From Phoronis australis (lineage: Eukaryota > Phoronida > Phoronidae), in NCBI GenBank assembly GCA_002633005.1, contig NMRA01000123.1:845512-909511 (forward strand): a stretch of 64,000 nucleotides of DNA. The letters run 5' to 3'. Below are positions 52,601-60,013 of this stretch, piece by piece. The notes beneath the pieces were generated by a model that had not been told where the DNA came from, did not search any database, and saw only the letters and a program-made list of their open reading frames with translations. Positions within the stretch are counted from its first letter, which is position 1. Each line of letters starts with the position of its first letter. Both the position numbers and the translations under genes were made by a program.

Positions 52601-55600
52601 GTTCATAACTGGAATCCGGCAACTTTATTCAGAGAATTGTTTTGGAACTAGACCTCGCATTTTGGAGAAAGCGTGTGGGTTTTATGTTTTGAGCTATCTC
52701 ACCCACCTTTCTTGTATTCAGTATAAATATTCCGTTACCTACTCTAGAATTCATATTGCTTGGAGAGAGGCTAGCTGCTTGCTTTAAAAATATCACAAGT
52801 TATTCTGTTATTTCTTACTGAAAATTAGTGCAATTTAAGAGGCTGCTAGAAACACCGTATCTTGGTACAGTTTCCCTGAGTTAATATGTTGACTTCATTT
52901 GCAGATTTCATATTGATGCACAGAAAACAGTACGCGACCAGTACCTTACAATCACTTAGTAAACACACAACATAGAACTCTTCAGAGAAATAAGAACAGA
53001 AAAAACATACTTGATCAAATAAATAAGTAATTTGAAGACATGATGACTGCAAATAATTTAACACACTAGTAAAATGATCGCAACGCTTAAAATTTTCAAA
53101 ATCAAGTGACAGACATGAAACTCGTATCAATAGGCTGATGCCATATCAACAGAAAATACGGACACCAGAATCGATAAAAATGCCGAAATAAATAAATTAA
53201 ATTCATAGCCTTGAAAATTTTCAAAATGAAAAACCTGAAAATGAAACGAGTAGGTGTAGAATTAGTACTTCAAAAATGTTAATGACACCTGTCCTCTCTG
53301 TGAAAACAAAGCAGCTCCACTTCATAAAGAGGTTGTCAAGACATCCATGGACAGAGTTTTATTATTCTAACAAATGGCTCATGTCATCACAAAATATCAC
53401 AAAGATCTTATGTAGGATTTTACAATAAGAAGCTGAAAAAAATACACGAAACTGCCAAAAAGTGAGATTCATCCGAAAACTGAAGCCCGTTTCTGTTTCC
53501 TTTTCCTTGTCAGGTACACAGAAACCAAATGAAATCTTACTTTTCCTTTTTAACAGAATGAGAACGTGGCAATATAAAAACACCAAAAGTCTAAAATTAG
53601 GTTCAATTAAGGTACTCAGAATTTTTAGGAAATGGGCAAATAAGTTCCTGTTCTAGACAGAAACATATCTCTCAAACTGAATGAGGTTTTATCACGTGAC
53701 TGGGTTGATAAACATGCAAGCACAAAAACACCCTTGCTAATAGGGGAACATCCACCATCGGATCGGCCTAAAAACTCAGCTTTAGCCGTCATGTCCACAA
53801 AAATATCTCTCTCCTTGAAGATTGGATCTGGAAAAGTATGAAACAGGCAGAGATAACAAGGCAGGTGAGCACAGTCCTTAACAATTTTTCCCAAAATGTG
53901 ATTTGCCATGGCTGACTGGCAGCAATGTTTACACCCTTGTGACTACAAACTTACCTCTCGGCTAGTAGCGCGTTATCCGTGCACACCCCCGTACTCTCAA
54001 AGTCACTCCAGTCACATCCAGGCACACTAGAACAGTTAGCTTTGGATAATCTAGAAATTATATAAGACGTTTTTGCAAAATGAAGTTGATCAAAATGTAT
54101 GGTTTACGTGCACAGCATCACGCCTCAAAACAGATCTCATCAAAGTGTATGGACACGATTGTTACATAGAGCAAGAACTGCGTTATATAACATCAATTAT
54201 GAGATGTTTTTCAGCGACTTGAATGGGCAACGATTTTGCTCTCACACATTAGACAAGCAACAATTTTCCCCCAGTTTTTACACTAATCATGCGAGGAATT
54301 CTAATATTATGTTTCTCAAATTTTCTATGAAAAGAATTTAACTAGATTTGTTTTGCAACAGTGGATATTTGAAATTAAAAATCTCACAAGACCATCCTTA
54401 AAATACTGTAAATGTTTCCCCTTCACTATCCCACTCCTAAGAGGTGGGTAGGGAGGTCAGTAAAATGATTTATTTTTCTACTTTTCATTGTTGGGAAGCA
54501 ACTCATTATCACAAAAAATGCTCATTTTTAATTGAAAAATATTTCTTTTCCAAGACTGTAAATAAAGTGTTTTCAGTTCCACTCATATTTTCGATCGCTT
54601 GTGGGAGGGAAAACCAGGATAATTTCCACTTACATTTCATCAACTAAAATATTTAATTCCTTACCCATCTTCACATGTTCTTGGACACAGGCCATCTATT
54701 CCGCCGACGTATTGTGCCGTAGACACCAGCAATTCCCGCCCCTCAACTTTGATTGACACTTGCTTTTTGTCCACTTTGTCCTTCAGTTTCTTGAACTCAC
54801 TCAACAGGTGGAGCTTTCCGCCAACAGGTTTTGAAATGATGAAAGGAACGTATACCTGTAAAGGTTTATCAAGAGAAAATTATTAGCCATAAAATGTCAG
54901 ACATCATTTTTGGTTGATGTAACAAGAGTATTAAAAGCGTCCACAGCAGGGCCACATGGTTCTAGGGGTGTTTATTAACATCCCAAAAATGGCCATTCGA
55001 TGACACGGACAACGTTGAAAACATGCGAAAATGGGAAGGCATCATTGATACCTCAACAGAAAGCCATTTGCAAAATTTGATGAAAATCTATCAAGGATTA
55101 CTCCTAAGATACAGAAGGAAATGCAAAAAAAGGTGTCAACATGTAGTAGAATACGTTGAATCCGTTCGAAAATAGAAATGTCTTGTCATCTTCATAATAG
55201 AAGCTCATTTGCAACATTTTGTTAAAAAAACATCAAAGAGCTCTGAAGACACAAACACAAACAAAATAAAATTGGCACTATGGGGCACAGCAGTAGTCTG
55301 AGCCATACAAAGGTTGTGGGCAGCACATTAATAGCACAAATTTTACATTAGTAGATGGTTAGATAGGACCGTGGACCCAAAAAGACAAAATCACTACCAG
55401 GTGGTGCCACATTTGTGACATACCTCTCCAAAAATCACCGTTAGCCATGGTCTTCTCATAAGAAACACATCTTTAGTAAGTTTCATAATCATCCGTTGAC
55501 TAGTTTGGCAGATAACAGGGCAGATGCCACAAACGATCAAAATTGTAAATATGGCTATTAGGTGGGCAGGCCACGCTGTATAAGTTTTGAAAATGAAAAG

Positions 55601-58600
55601 TCATAGTCATCTCCTTGCTAGAAACCTACTTGCCAAATGTGGAGAACCTCCACCGATGGACTCTGGAGATACAGAGACAAACGTAAAAATGTGCCACTCA
55701 TAAATTAATGGTTCTTTGAGCGGTTTGGTGGATAGAGAGGCGGATATCAAAAATCAGACTCAAAAAATATAAAGAAAGCAAGAGTGGCCCAGATTACATC
55801 CAATTCATTAAAAAATGGAAAGACATCATTATCTTCTCAACAGAAATCTATTTGCCACATTTCACAAAAATTCTTCACAGAACCCCGAAGGAGCAGAGGG
55901 AAGTGTAAAAACTTAAATTGCCACCAGGGGGCGCCACAGTAGTCATAATACTATAAAACTTGTGGTCATATGTTGCCAGCTTTACAGAAACATTTACCTA
56001 CCAAATCTCTTTGAGATCCAGCAATAGCAGCCGGACGGTGGATCCCTGGATGCACAGACAGAGATGGCGACAATAAGCACTCACTAAGGTATAAGTACCC
56101 ACACAGAAAATCTTAAGTATCAAAACTCTGTTGGTACAATCATGTTAAAAGTTTTATGATGATGAAAGTGAAGACTAAGTTATAAAACCGACAAGTAACA
56201 TGGAATTTCTATGAATTTCAAACAGTTCTCGTTAACTGAGTGCAATCTAAACAGTTGAGTCACTATATTTTTACCACTTACCAGCAGTAACATAAGAGAA
56301 TTTCGTTTAAAAGTCCGTAACTCTCCGATTAATAAAGCATAGCAAGGGGTAGTCAAACTTTCCTAACCTTATCTATCCAGACATTGGACAAGGTTTCGGT
56401 AACCGCTGGGTGCATCACGTTACGAACGATACTGCGTACACTGCCAACAATCTGACTACGAGCCTTGAGTGGGGCGGCCTGGAGAATGGTGTCGAGAGAG
56501 ACACCTGGTGGCATAAACAGACGAATCTGAAGGCTGAAAGATATCCCAGTGTTCACATTAACATTACAATGGCATGAATGTTATAAAATATGATAAAGTG
56601 ACATCCAGGCAGGAGGAAATCTAGAAATTGCTAAAAACGACCTACGTAGATATTTTGAGTGTGTTCACAAAGCAAATGATACAAATCTACAGCATGCAGA
56701 ACACATAACCAGAAAATACCAAAAACAAACTAAAGTTCCAGTGAAACAGTTGATGGCAATACAATGTCGATATTAATCGTAAGTTTTTCTTACTCTTCAG
56801 AGCTGTGTCAGTATTTCGCCAATAAATTGAAATGCGGTAAAAATTAATCAAGAAATTAACGATGGTATCTGAAATATAGGACATTGAAATTTAATTTGAA
56901 GTCAAATTTTCACTATTCTGAAATGTAAAAGGTAGTCAATGTGATATGCTTTTAATTTCCTACACTGCCCGTTACAGCAATCAAGGGCTTGAAAATAGAC
57001 TTTTCAGTCAAAACACCACGCTCATAAGTAAAACATCTCGGTAAAAACCGACACAGACTGCTAAGCATTGTGCCGAAACATATTGTACAGTCATTAAAGT
57101 GTGTTGAATTCACCACAATATTTCAAGGCTGGTTTTTCAACCGTTTTGCTTCTTCGCTCACTGTGTGAATTCATCAGCCGGCATTATTTTGTCGTCAGTC
57201 CTGTAGGCATCTACGTCCCTGTTGGGGCCCACTGTCGCCTTTCTGGTCCAGCTGAATGTACCGTTGAATGCCTGAAGGCTCTCCCACACCGGAGGGTCCA
57301 TCATCGTGCCTTGGATGATGAAACTTAAGCGGGAGCCATGGAAACTAGAGCCCTGAAAACGCCGGGAAAAATCAAATTCACACTAACTAAATCTGATGAA
57401 ACGTGGAACACCCTTATCATAACAAATCTTTAGAAACAAGACAATTATCTGGTAGGAGATACAAGACTTGTGAAATTAACTATGCTCCGAACAAAAAGTA
57501 CCAGGAATTCACACCAACAGGGAAACAATGTACTCTAATGGACCTACGTATACTCAGATTTTTCGAAATATAGACCTACATGTACTTTTGGAGCAACCAT
57601 TTCCCAACAGCCAGTGCAACTTTTGAGGTGCCAGAAATTGAAAGGTGAAAAATACACTGTTTTTTTGAATAAACACCCAAGGGATTACCATCAGAAGTTC
57701 CTGGTTACAACTGCTGATGTTAAAATATGCCTATGGTTATGTAGGACCCTAGAAAAGTGGCCAAAGGTAGCATAAAATATCATATCTCAGAAATGGTTGT
57801 CTGAACTCATATGAGACTTTCAAATCACTATGATTAATGCAAGGTTCTCCAAAACGCTGAAAGAAATTGTGTTTGAAATGTTCCGTTTTTGTATGAGCGC
57901 CGGGTTATCAAAAAATAGGACTTCTATGGGTCTGTACAAAAAATCTAAATTTTCATAAAGAAACATAAAATGATTCAGGAAACTTGGATTTCTTGGTATA
58001 ACAAATTTAAAACGAACTCTCAATGAATATCTTGCCTGCGTTATTTTAAATGAGTGCAAAGCCTTCTGGGACACATTTGGCAGCAGTGCCTCCACCTGGT
58101 GTCTGAAGTTGGATAGTAATTCCTGTTGGCTTGTTTGGTCAAGATCATCCAAAGCATGAACACAAGGGAGGAACACAGACATTTCGGACCTGCCAAAAAG
58201 AAAAATGGTCGATTAGGATCACAAGACAAGTGCCCTGGCTTTCTTTTACCAAAACTGATTTATCAAATACAAGGAAATGGACCGAAATAACCATAGATCG
58301 CTCTTTATGCCATTATTACATGACAAAATATTGCTTTAACTTATTAATGTAATTTTCACGTTAAACACACTATTGTCACGTTTGCACATAATTTTGAATA
58401 CACAAAGATCATGTTATCTTTTTTGAGAAGTTGTCAAGTCATTTGCAATCTTTGTTCTAATCTAGTTTGGTACCCACCATGTATTTAATTGATGGGGAGA
58501 AGCTGAATACCAAACACTTTTTAAAAACAAGAATTAGGATCTAAACTGTTTCTTTTAAATAACACACAATGCAGCGGAACAATAACAATTTATTTTGTCA

Positions 58601-60013
58601 AAATTTTCAACAAGAGCAAACAAGAAGACACATTTGCTTCATTATTTGAAGACTTTACACAACACAGCTGTTGACAACAAACAGCATGGAATTTTGAACA
58701 TTTTTGGCAAGACAGTGAGCATTGTAAAAATGAAAAAGATCAGAATTTTGATCATTGAGTTAGTTCAATATGACAAAATTTTACTGGAACAAAAATCAAA
58801 AAGTGCCAGTTTGATAATTAACTATTTTAGCAAAAGACTAATTTGGCTTTTCAATAATTGCCGACTCAGTGCTACCGGTTTTCAACAACCCTATCCTCTA
58901 TTTGTCCTCTATTTAAAGAAACATGGAATGTGAAATTAAAGCTCATCAAAATTATCTTTTAAACAATTCCTGATGAAAGTACCATCTCACAACGTCTAGT
59001 ACAGAGTAATGAATTCACTTTTCCCTGTGAGAAAATTTCCAGAAAAAACACAAAATTCACGATATTTGAAATATGCGTGAAGAAAAAACTTGTGGTTACC
59101 ACAGAGTTCACAGTCAGTTGATTAAAGTCGTTCCAGGTCAAAGGTCACATTTTCCATATAAGGGAAATGTGCTGTGTCTATGTCTTGCCAAAAGATGGAT
59201 TAGGGCTTTTTTGAAATTTGAAATTAAAAGAAAATGCTTTGACATCAACAGAAATTATTTAATTAAAAATCCTTACGAGCAAACTGTAAAAATACCTGTT
59301 GAGCAGGTTGAATACCAGTGTCAGAGAAGCACTTTCAATTTTGCAATTTAGTCTGTTTATCGCGTTCCAGGCAGAGTATTTTGTAGTTCCAGACTTGAGC
59401 GCAGTAGAATTTGTGGCATATTATATATTTGGCATTCAACCTGGCAATTTTCAGTGCAAAATTCAGGCACCCCATTATTCCTTGGTTCATTGCAAACTAG
59501 GCATCAGAAAGCAATAACCATTGTTGGGCTGCACTCAGCTTAGCTACTCAGGGTAATTGGCCTCTGACCAAATGAATATTAGCTAATTTCATGCCAGTCA
59601 GCAGAATACACAAACTCAATAAACAGAATTAATTCATACATAAGTTGCCATTACCCACAGGAATCCCTTAGGAAGTCTTGGCTTTTCAGTTTTTCTCCAC
59701 CAGGCTTATTAGCAATATGAGGCAAGTGATGTCTTTCAAGAGGTATTCTAGCACAACCAAGAAAATATGATTTAACTGTGATAGTTTTGGTCATTTTTTC
59801 TGGGTTACGAACAAAGAATTTCACTCTACGCAACAGTATGAACTTTATGGTAATGTCCATTTCTGCTGTTGTGTTGAAGAGAATCAAATGGTATTAAACA
59901 CCTTATAGACCACATACTTCTCAGGTAAGAAGCTGTTATTGCCACAGGTGGGCGGTTGATCAAAGTTGCCAAACGTACATCCAGGGATTTTGTTACAGCT
60001 GGTTTCATTGAGG
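13323..60013 (-). CDS. Large modular type I membrane protein with repeated alpha/beta + PSI-like modules, 5'-incomplete, 35 exons
   Basis: I joined 35 minus-strand exons from E1 (59918-60013) to the last exon (13323-13624). Every junction keeps frame and no internal stop appears, giving 1,835 residues and a TAG stop. Order: one PSI-like exon, five complete five-exon modules (A-B-C-D-E), one module without E, a Thr-rich stalk, a Cys-containing segment, one transmembrane helix and a cytoplasmic tail. Exon coordinates are in the module entries. A and C open with a beta-strand-like segment and a helix; B and D repeat that pattern, so A+B and C+D each look like one ferredoxin- or SEA-like alpha/beta domain (inference). 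Conserved signatures are FFPC in A, Y....DFT at the end of B, and GC.WC in E. The architecture suggests a cell-surface adhesion or receptor protein. I do not recognise a named family. The 5' end, signal peptide and promoter lie outside what I could identify. Confidence 0.88.
14562..14791. mobile_element. Second copy of the CAGGGCTTGGAAT element
   Basis: It has the same 13-bp inverted termini as the 12084-12592 element, with a different, purine-rich 200-bp interior. No convincing target duplication is left. It lies just upstream of the transmembrane exon of the modular gene, beginning 58 bp beyond that exon's acceptor side. Confidence 0.7.
15438..15730. mobile_element. Large foldback inverted repeat
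   Basis: Left arm 15438-15545 and right arm 15614-15730 are near-complementary for about 110 bp around a 68-bp loop. Shared blocks include TGATATTAAAGTTGA, GACTGTGATGAATCGTGGGA and the AGAAACATCTC region. It lies in the intron between the transmembrane exon and the Cys segment, so the pre-mRNA could form a long hairpin. It could be a foldback-type transposon or two inverted copies of one repeat. Confidence 0.85.
16152..17255 (-). mobile_element. piggyBac-like element, internally deleted, TTAA on both sides
   Basis: On the minus strand one end reads TTAA then CCCTTTCAACACCGCAG; the other end reads TTAA then CTCTTTCACCTCC on the plus strand (TTAA at 16148-16151 and 17256-17259). piggyBac elements insert at TTAA and begin CCCTTT or similar. 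A subterminal repeat of GACCG..AAGCGGTC...CGGTGTTGAA occurs twice near the right end. Transposase remnants lie inside (16552-17005). It sits in the intron 16079-17800 of the modular gene. Confidence 0.8.
16552..17005 (-). pseudogene. piggyBac-type transposase N-terminal fragment, frameshifted
   Basis: Two overlapping minus-strand frames carry parts of one protein. One starts MSADGDSDVDFSNDE, an acidic piggyBac-like N terminus. Another frame has FEPEENFAGREFRNWV. The frame 16552-16782 has VEYFKNFYIDEIFGEIVRV followed by INLNAQRKRES, like the piggyBac core opening (F..D.....IV..TN.YA). Frame changes and the loss of the DDD catalytic core show it is inactive. Confidence 0.65.
19474..21904 (-). 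other. Module 7: exons A-B-C-D, no E exon
   Basis: A 21751-21904, B 21151-21311, C 20477-20633, D 19474-19643; 214 residues. A has MTAFIPCNET; B has KFTIGPRDRRD; C ends GITLDNVAK; D has VIVFTLTKPSND. D ends where the usual paired cysteines would be, but the next exon supplies only SLCPTSAP. The PSI-like exon is therefore absent and the mucin-like stalk follows directly. Confidence 0.86.
22735..22965. repeat. Imperfect minisatellite, unit about 30 bp
   Basis: Seven to eight diverged units of the type ACTTGATAACTTGGTATAC followed by ACACA lie 46 bp beyond the acceptor of exon E6, in the intron between D6 and E6. Open frames on the minus strand here (repeating VCVYTKL/I-like peptides) are products of the repeat. 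Confidence 0.85.
24010..24170. repeat. CCTCATGCAAAAG interspersed repeat, copy in module 6 intron
   Basis: It contains CCCTCATGCAAAAGTGAATTG, a run resembling TTCTGAGATATG.TTCAAAGTTGG, and flanking AT-rich sequence. The same order of blocks occurs at about 32265-32415 and 61480-61680, and in reverse at about 11730-11970, 12600-12720 and 57720-57920. Confidence 0.65.
25385..25557. mobile_element. Diverged third copy of the CAGGGCTTGGAAT family
   Basis: The interior closely follows that of the 14562-14791 copy (runs such as TTCCACAAATAAATAAGA and GTCAAATAAGAGG). The right end AAAATTCTAAGCACTG is a mutated terminus and the left end is degraded. It lies in the intron between the B and C exons of module 6. 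Confidence 0.5.
25630..25671. repeat. (AAT)n microsatellite
   Basis: About 14 uninterrupted AAT triplets in the intron between B6 and C6. Likely polymorphic in length. Confidence 0.95.
27223..30181 (-). other. Module 5: exons A-B-C-D-E
   Basis: A 30040-30181, B 29630-29787, C 28946-29099, D 28168-28328, E 27223-27318; 237 residues, the shortest full module. A has ASAFFPCMEH; B ends ARQSTDFT; C ends TYGNLWIVE; D ends DLCPSRCTQ; E has HDCQWC and CGNDC. All introns are GT-AG. Confidence 0.87.
27668..27718. repeat. AAATA-rich simple repeat
   Basis: Tandem AAATA/AATA units followed by a poly-A run in the intron between A6 and E5. It may be the tail of an old retroposon. Confidence 0.7.
30582..33916 (-). 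other. Module 4: exons A-B-C-D-E
   Basis: A 33766-33916, B 33325-33485, C 32741-32903, D 31395-31585, E 30582-30677; 254 residues. A has HQMFFPCLDV; B ends SRDSKDFT; C ends VSETVANVWIGK; D ends ELCPTLCSS; E has the full knot with VGCDWC and CGQNC. This is the first module in protein order with the extra cysteine pair. Confidence 0.88.
32265..32415. repeat. CCTCATGCAAAAG interspersed repeat, copy in module 4 intron
   Basis: Blocks in order: TGATAGGTCCTCATGCAAAAG, TGGAACATTTTTTAAACAATT, then GAATCCAATCAGACGTCTCTG and AGATATGATGTTTCAAAGTTG. They match the copy at 61480-61680 closely. No terminal inverted repeat or target duplication was recognised. Confidence 0.7.
35466..35622. mobile_element. 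CAGTG-ended MITE with inverted ends
   Basis: Ends CAGTGCTGCAGTGGTG and ...TACTACAACACTG are imperfect inverted repeats about 157 bp apart. The interior has inverted GTAGGCGC/GCGCCTAC blocks. It lies in the intron between C3 and D3. A second, inverted partial copy is at 609-710. Confidence 0.65.
37790..37960. repeat. GGTAGCTATGGT interspersed repeat, copy 1
   Basis: Blocks GATGGTAGCTATGGTACA and GGTAAAGCATTCATAAG, then AAATAAAATTTCATGTGTTG, recur at about 61955-62100. Both copies lie in intron or flank of the modular gene. Nature unknown. Confidence 0.5.
39825..40285. mobile_element. MITE with 34-bp terminal inverted repeats
   Basis: ATGAGACGATTACACTCTGC and onward at the left, and its complement with three base changes at the right, enclose 461 bp. 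The interior has a pyrimidine-rich CGACCCC/CTCGACCC block (40016-40065) that recurs inverted at 40741-40786, so a second related copy adjoins. It lies inside the 14.75-kb intron E2-A3. No clear target duplication. Confidence 0.7.
42162..51305 (+). CDS. Nested gene: 252-residue acidic protein with C-terminal hydrophobic hairpin, 8 exons
   Basis: Exons: 42162-42216, 46518-46568, 47047-47109, 48104-48166, 49161-49223, 50212-50316, 50482-50595, 51061-51305. All internal junctions are phase 1, and frame is open from ATG (AAAAAATGG context) to TAA at 51303-51305. The N-terminal two thirds is acidic and low-complexity. Exons 3-5 each encode the same 21 residues (GGALLEYVGPEENEVPEASGT) and exon 6 is a longer, diverged relative (VLVEQVACNGNERPEPPETG). 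Exon 7 has a basic patch (WRQRRFLNGRARG) and exon 8 has two close hydrophobic segments (LILALVWLMFLW, PP, then LLLVVKTMVYAVAVHWFVLF), likely a membrane hairpin, followed by an acidic tail. It lies wholly within an intron of the modular gene, on the other strand. The family is not recognised and no enzymatic motif is seen. Confidence 0.85.
42800..43850. repeat. Diverged tandem repeats, unit roughly 200 bp
   Basis: Recurring blocks include GTCCGAAAATGGGAAGGCA, CAACAGAAATCTATTTGCC-like, AATTTCATGAAAA, AAGATACAGAGGCAAACGTAAAAA and GGGGCACAGTAGTCTGA. At least four units lie in the first intron of the nested gene. The same family fills 55000-55950. Confidence 0.7.
44326..44645. repeat. Two copies of a GAGAACC hairpin
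   Basis: Each copy (44326-44382 and 44589-44643) has TTTGAGAACC ... GTTTGATGCC ... then CTGGTTCTCAAA, so each can fold. They lie about 260 bp apart in direct orientation, in the first intron of the nested gene. They may be ends of one or two MITEs. Confidence 0.55.
44797..44884. repeat. TTATCTAGAGCCC palindrome
   Basis: Arms GTTATCCCTGTTATCTAGAG (44797-44819) and the complementary GGGCTCTAGATAAGG (44862-44884) enclose a GC-rich centre with its own GGGGC/GCCCC pair. It is in the first intron of the nested gene. Probably a MITE end or SINE part. Confidence 0.6.
45457..45525 (+). repeat. tRNA-like sequence, probably a SINE head
   Basis: Box A TGGTGTAGTGG (45464-45474) and box B GGTTCAAATCC (45505-45515) are near-perfect pol III promoter elements. 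Six of seven acceptor-stem pairs form (CACTGAG with CTCGGTT, one being G-T). The D and T stems are poor, so a functional tRNA is unlikely. It sits in a repeat-rich part of the nested gene's first intron. Confidence 0.5.
46790..49960 (+). repeat. 1,057-bp tandem array, three near-identical units plus diverged fourth
   Basis: The spacing between equivalent acceptors is exactly 1,057 bp twice (47047, 48104, 49161). Units 1 and 2 look identical where both are present; unit 3 differs at scattered sites. Sequence from 49960 to about 50220 is a diverged further copy containing exon 6. Each unit holds one symmetric phase 1-1 exon, so copy number can change without a frameshift. Confidence 0.93.
51489..51494 (+). 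promoter_or_regulatory. Polyadenylation signal of the nested gene
   Basis: AATAAA 184 bases after the TAA stop. The retrotransposon insertion begins about 100 bases further on, so it does not interrupt the transcript. Confidence 0.55.
51596..52431 (-). mobile_element. Non-LTR retrotransposon remnant with 15-bp target duplication
   Basis: GATGTTTATAATAAC flanks it perfectly at 51581-51595 and 52432-52446. On the minus strand it runs from a late reverse-transcriptase piece (WAKKWMVIINRN, FSLSPKKEEFSLQLEG) directly into RNase H (NYRAEANALYLAAQ, VFLTDCRSLLQSL, IPSHCGISGNDEADRLSK) and a C-terminal region (CPCCTGPQPPEHLLQSCP). It ends in an A-rich AAGAAGAAAAAGAAG tail. Relative to jockey/I-like elements it is 5'-truncated, has lost the segment between RT and RNase H, and carries a frameshift and stops. 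Confidence 0.88.
55000..55950. repeat. Diverged tandem repeats of the same 200-bp family
   Basis: Four to five units with the same block order as 42800-43850 (GCGAAAATGGGAAGGCATCA, CTCAACAGAAAGCCATTTGC, AAATTTGATGAAAATC, GATACAGA.G.AAA). It occupies the intron between C2 and D2 of the modular gene. Confidence 0.7.
57720..57920. repeat. CCTCATGCAAAAG interspersed repeat, inverted copy in module 2 intron
   Basis: Reverse orientation: GGTTATGTAGGACCCTAGAAA, CAGAAATGGTTGTCTG, TTCCGTTTTTGTATGAGCGCC and GGGTTATCAAAAAATAGG. It starts 116 bp from the GC donor of exon A2 on the intron side. Confidence 0.65.
59918..60013 (-). other. Module 1 (partial): PSI-like exon E1
   Basis: 96 nt, phase 2 at both ends, with acceptor TTTCAG and donor GTATGT. 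It encodes 31 residues beginning LNETSC and ending NSFLPE. It keeps Cys at the first, second (GC) and fourth positions, but lacks the WC cysteine and its N.C partner. The A-D exons of this module should lie at higher coordinates and were not found up to 64000. Confidence 0.8.

Larger units (their letters stand above)
53955..58189 (-). other. Module 2: exons A-B-C-D-E
   Basis: A 58036-58189, B 57162-57352, C 56368-56533, D 54665-54855, E 53955-54050; 266 residues. A carries SVFLPC and a helix ending LLPNVSQKALHSF. B carries LSFIIQGTMMDPP. C ends VTETLSNVWIDK. D ends LCPRTCEDG. E carries PGCDWSDF and lacks the WC cysteine. The intron after A begins GC instead of GT (CAG|GCAAGA). The intron after E is the 14.75-kb one that contains the nested gene. 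Confidence 0.87.

Noticed and set aside
53625-53909. 94-codon minus-strand frame with acceptor-like start
   Set aside because: It does not match any module exon and would break the phase between E2 and A3.
22593-60013. CRISPR-like or bacterial operon explanation for the repeated cassette
   Set aside because: The repeats are spliced exons with GT-AG introns and a eukaryotic gene structure; nothing in the window is prokaryotic.
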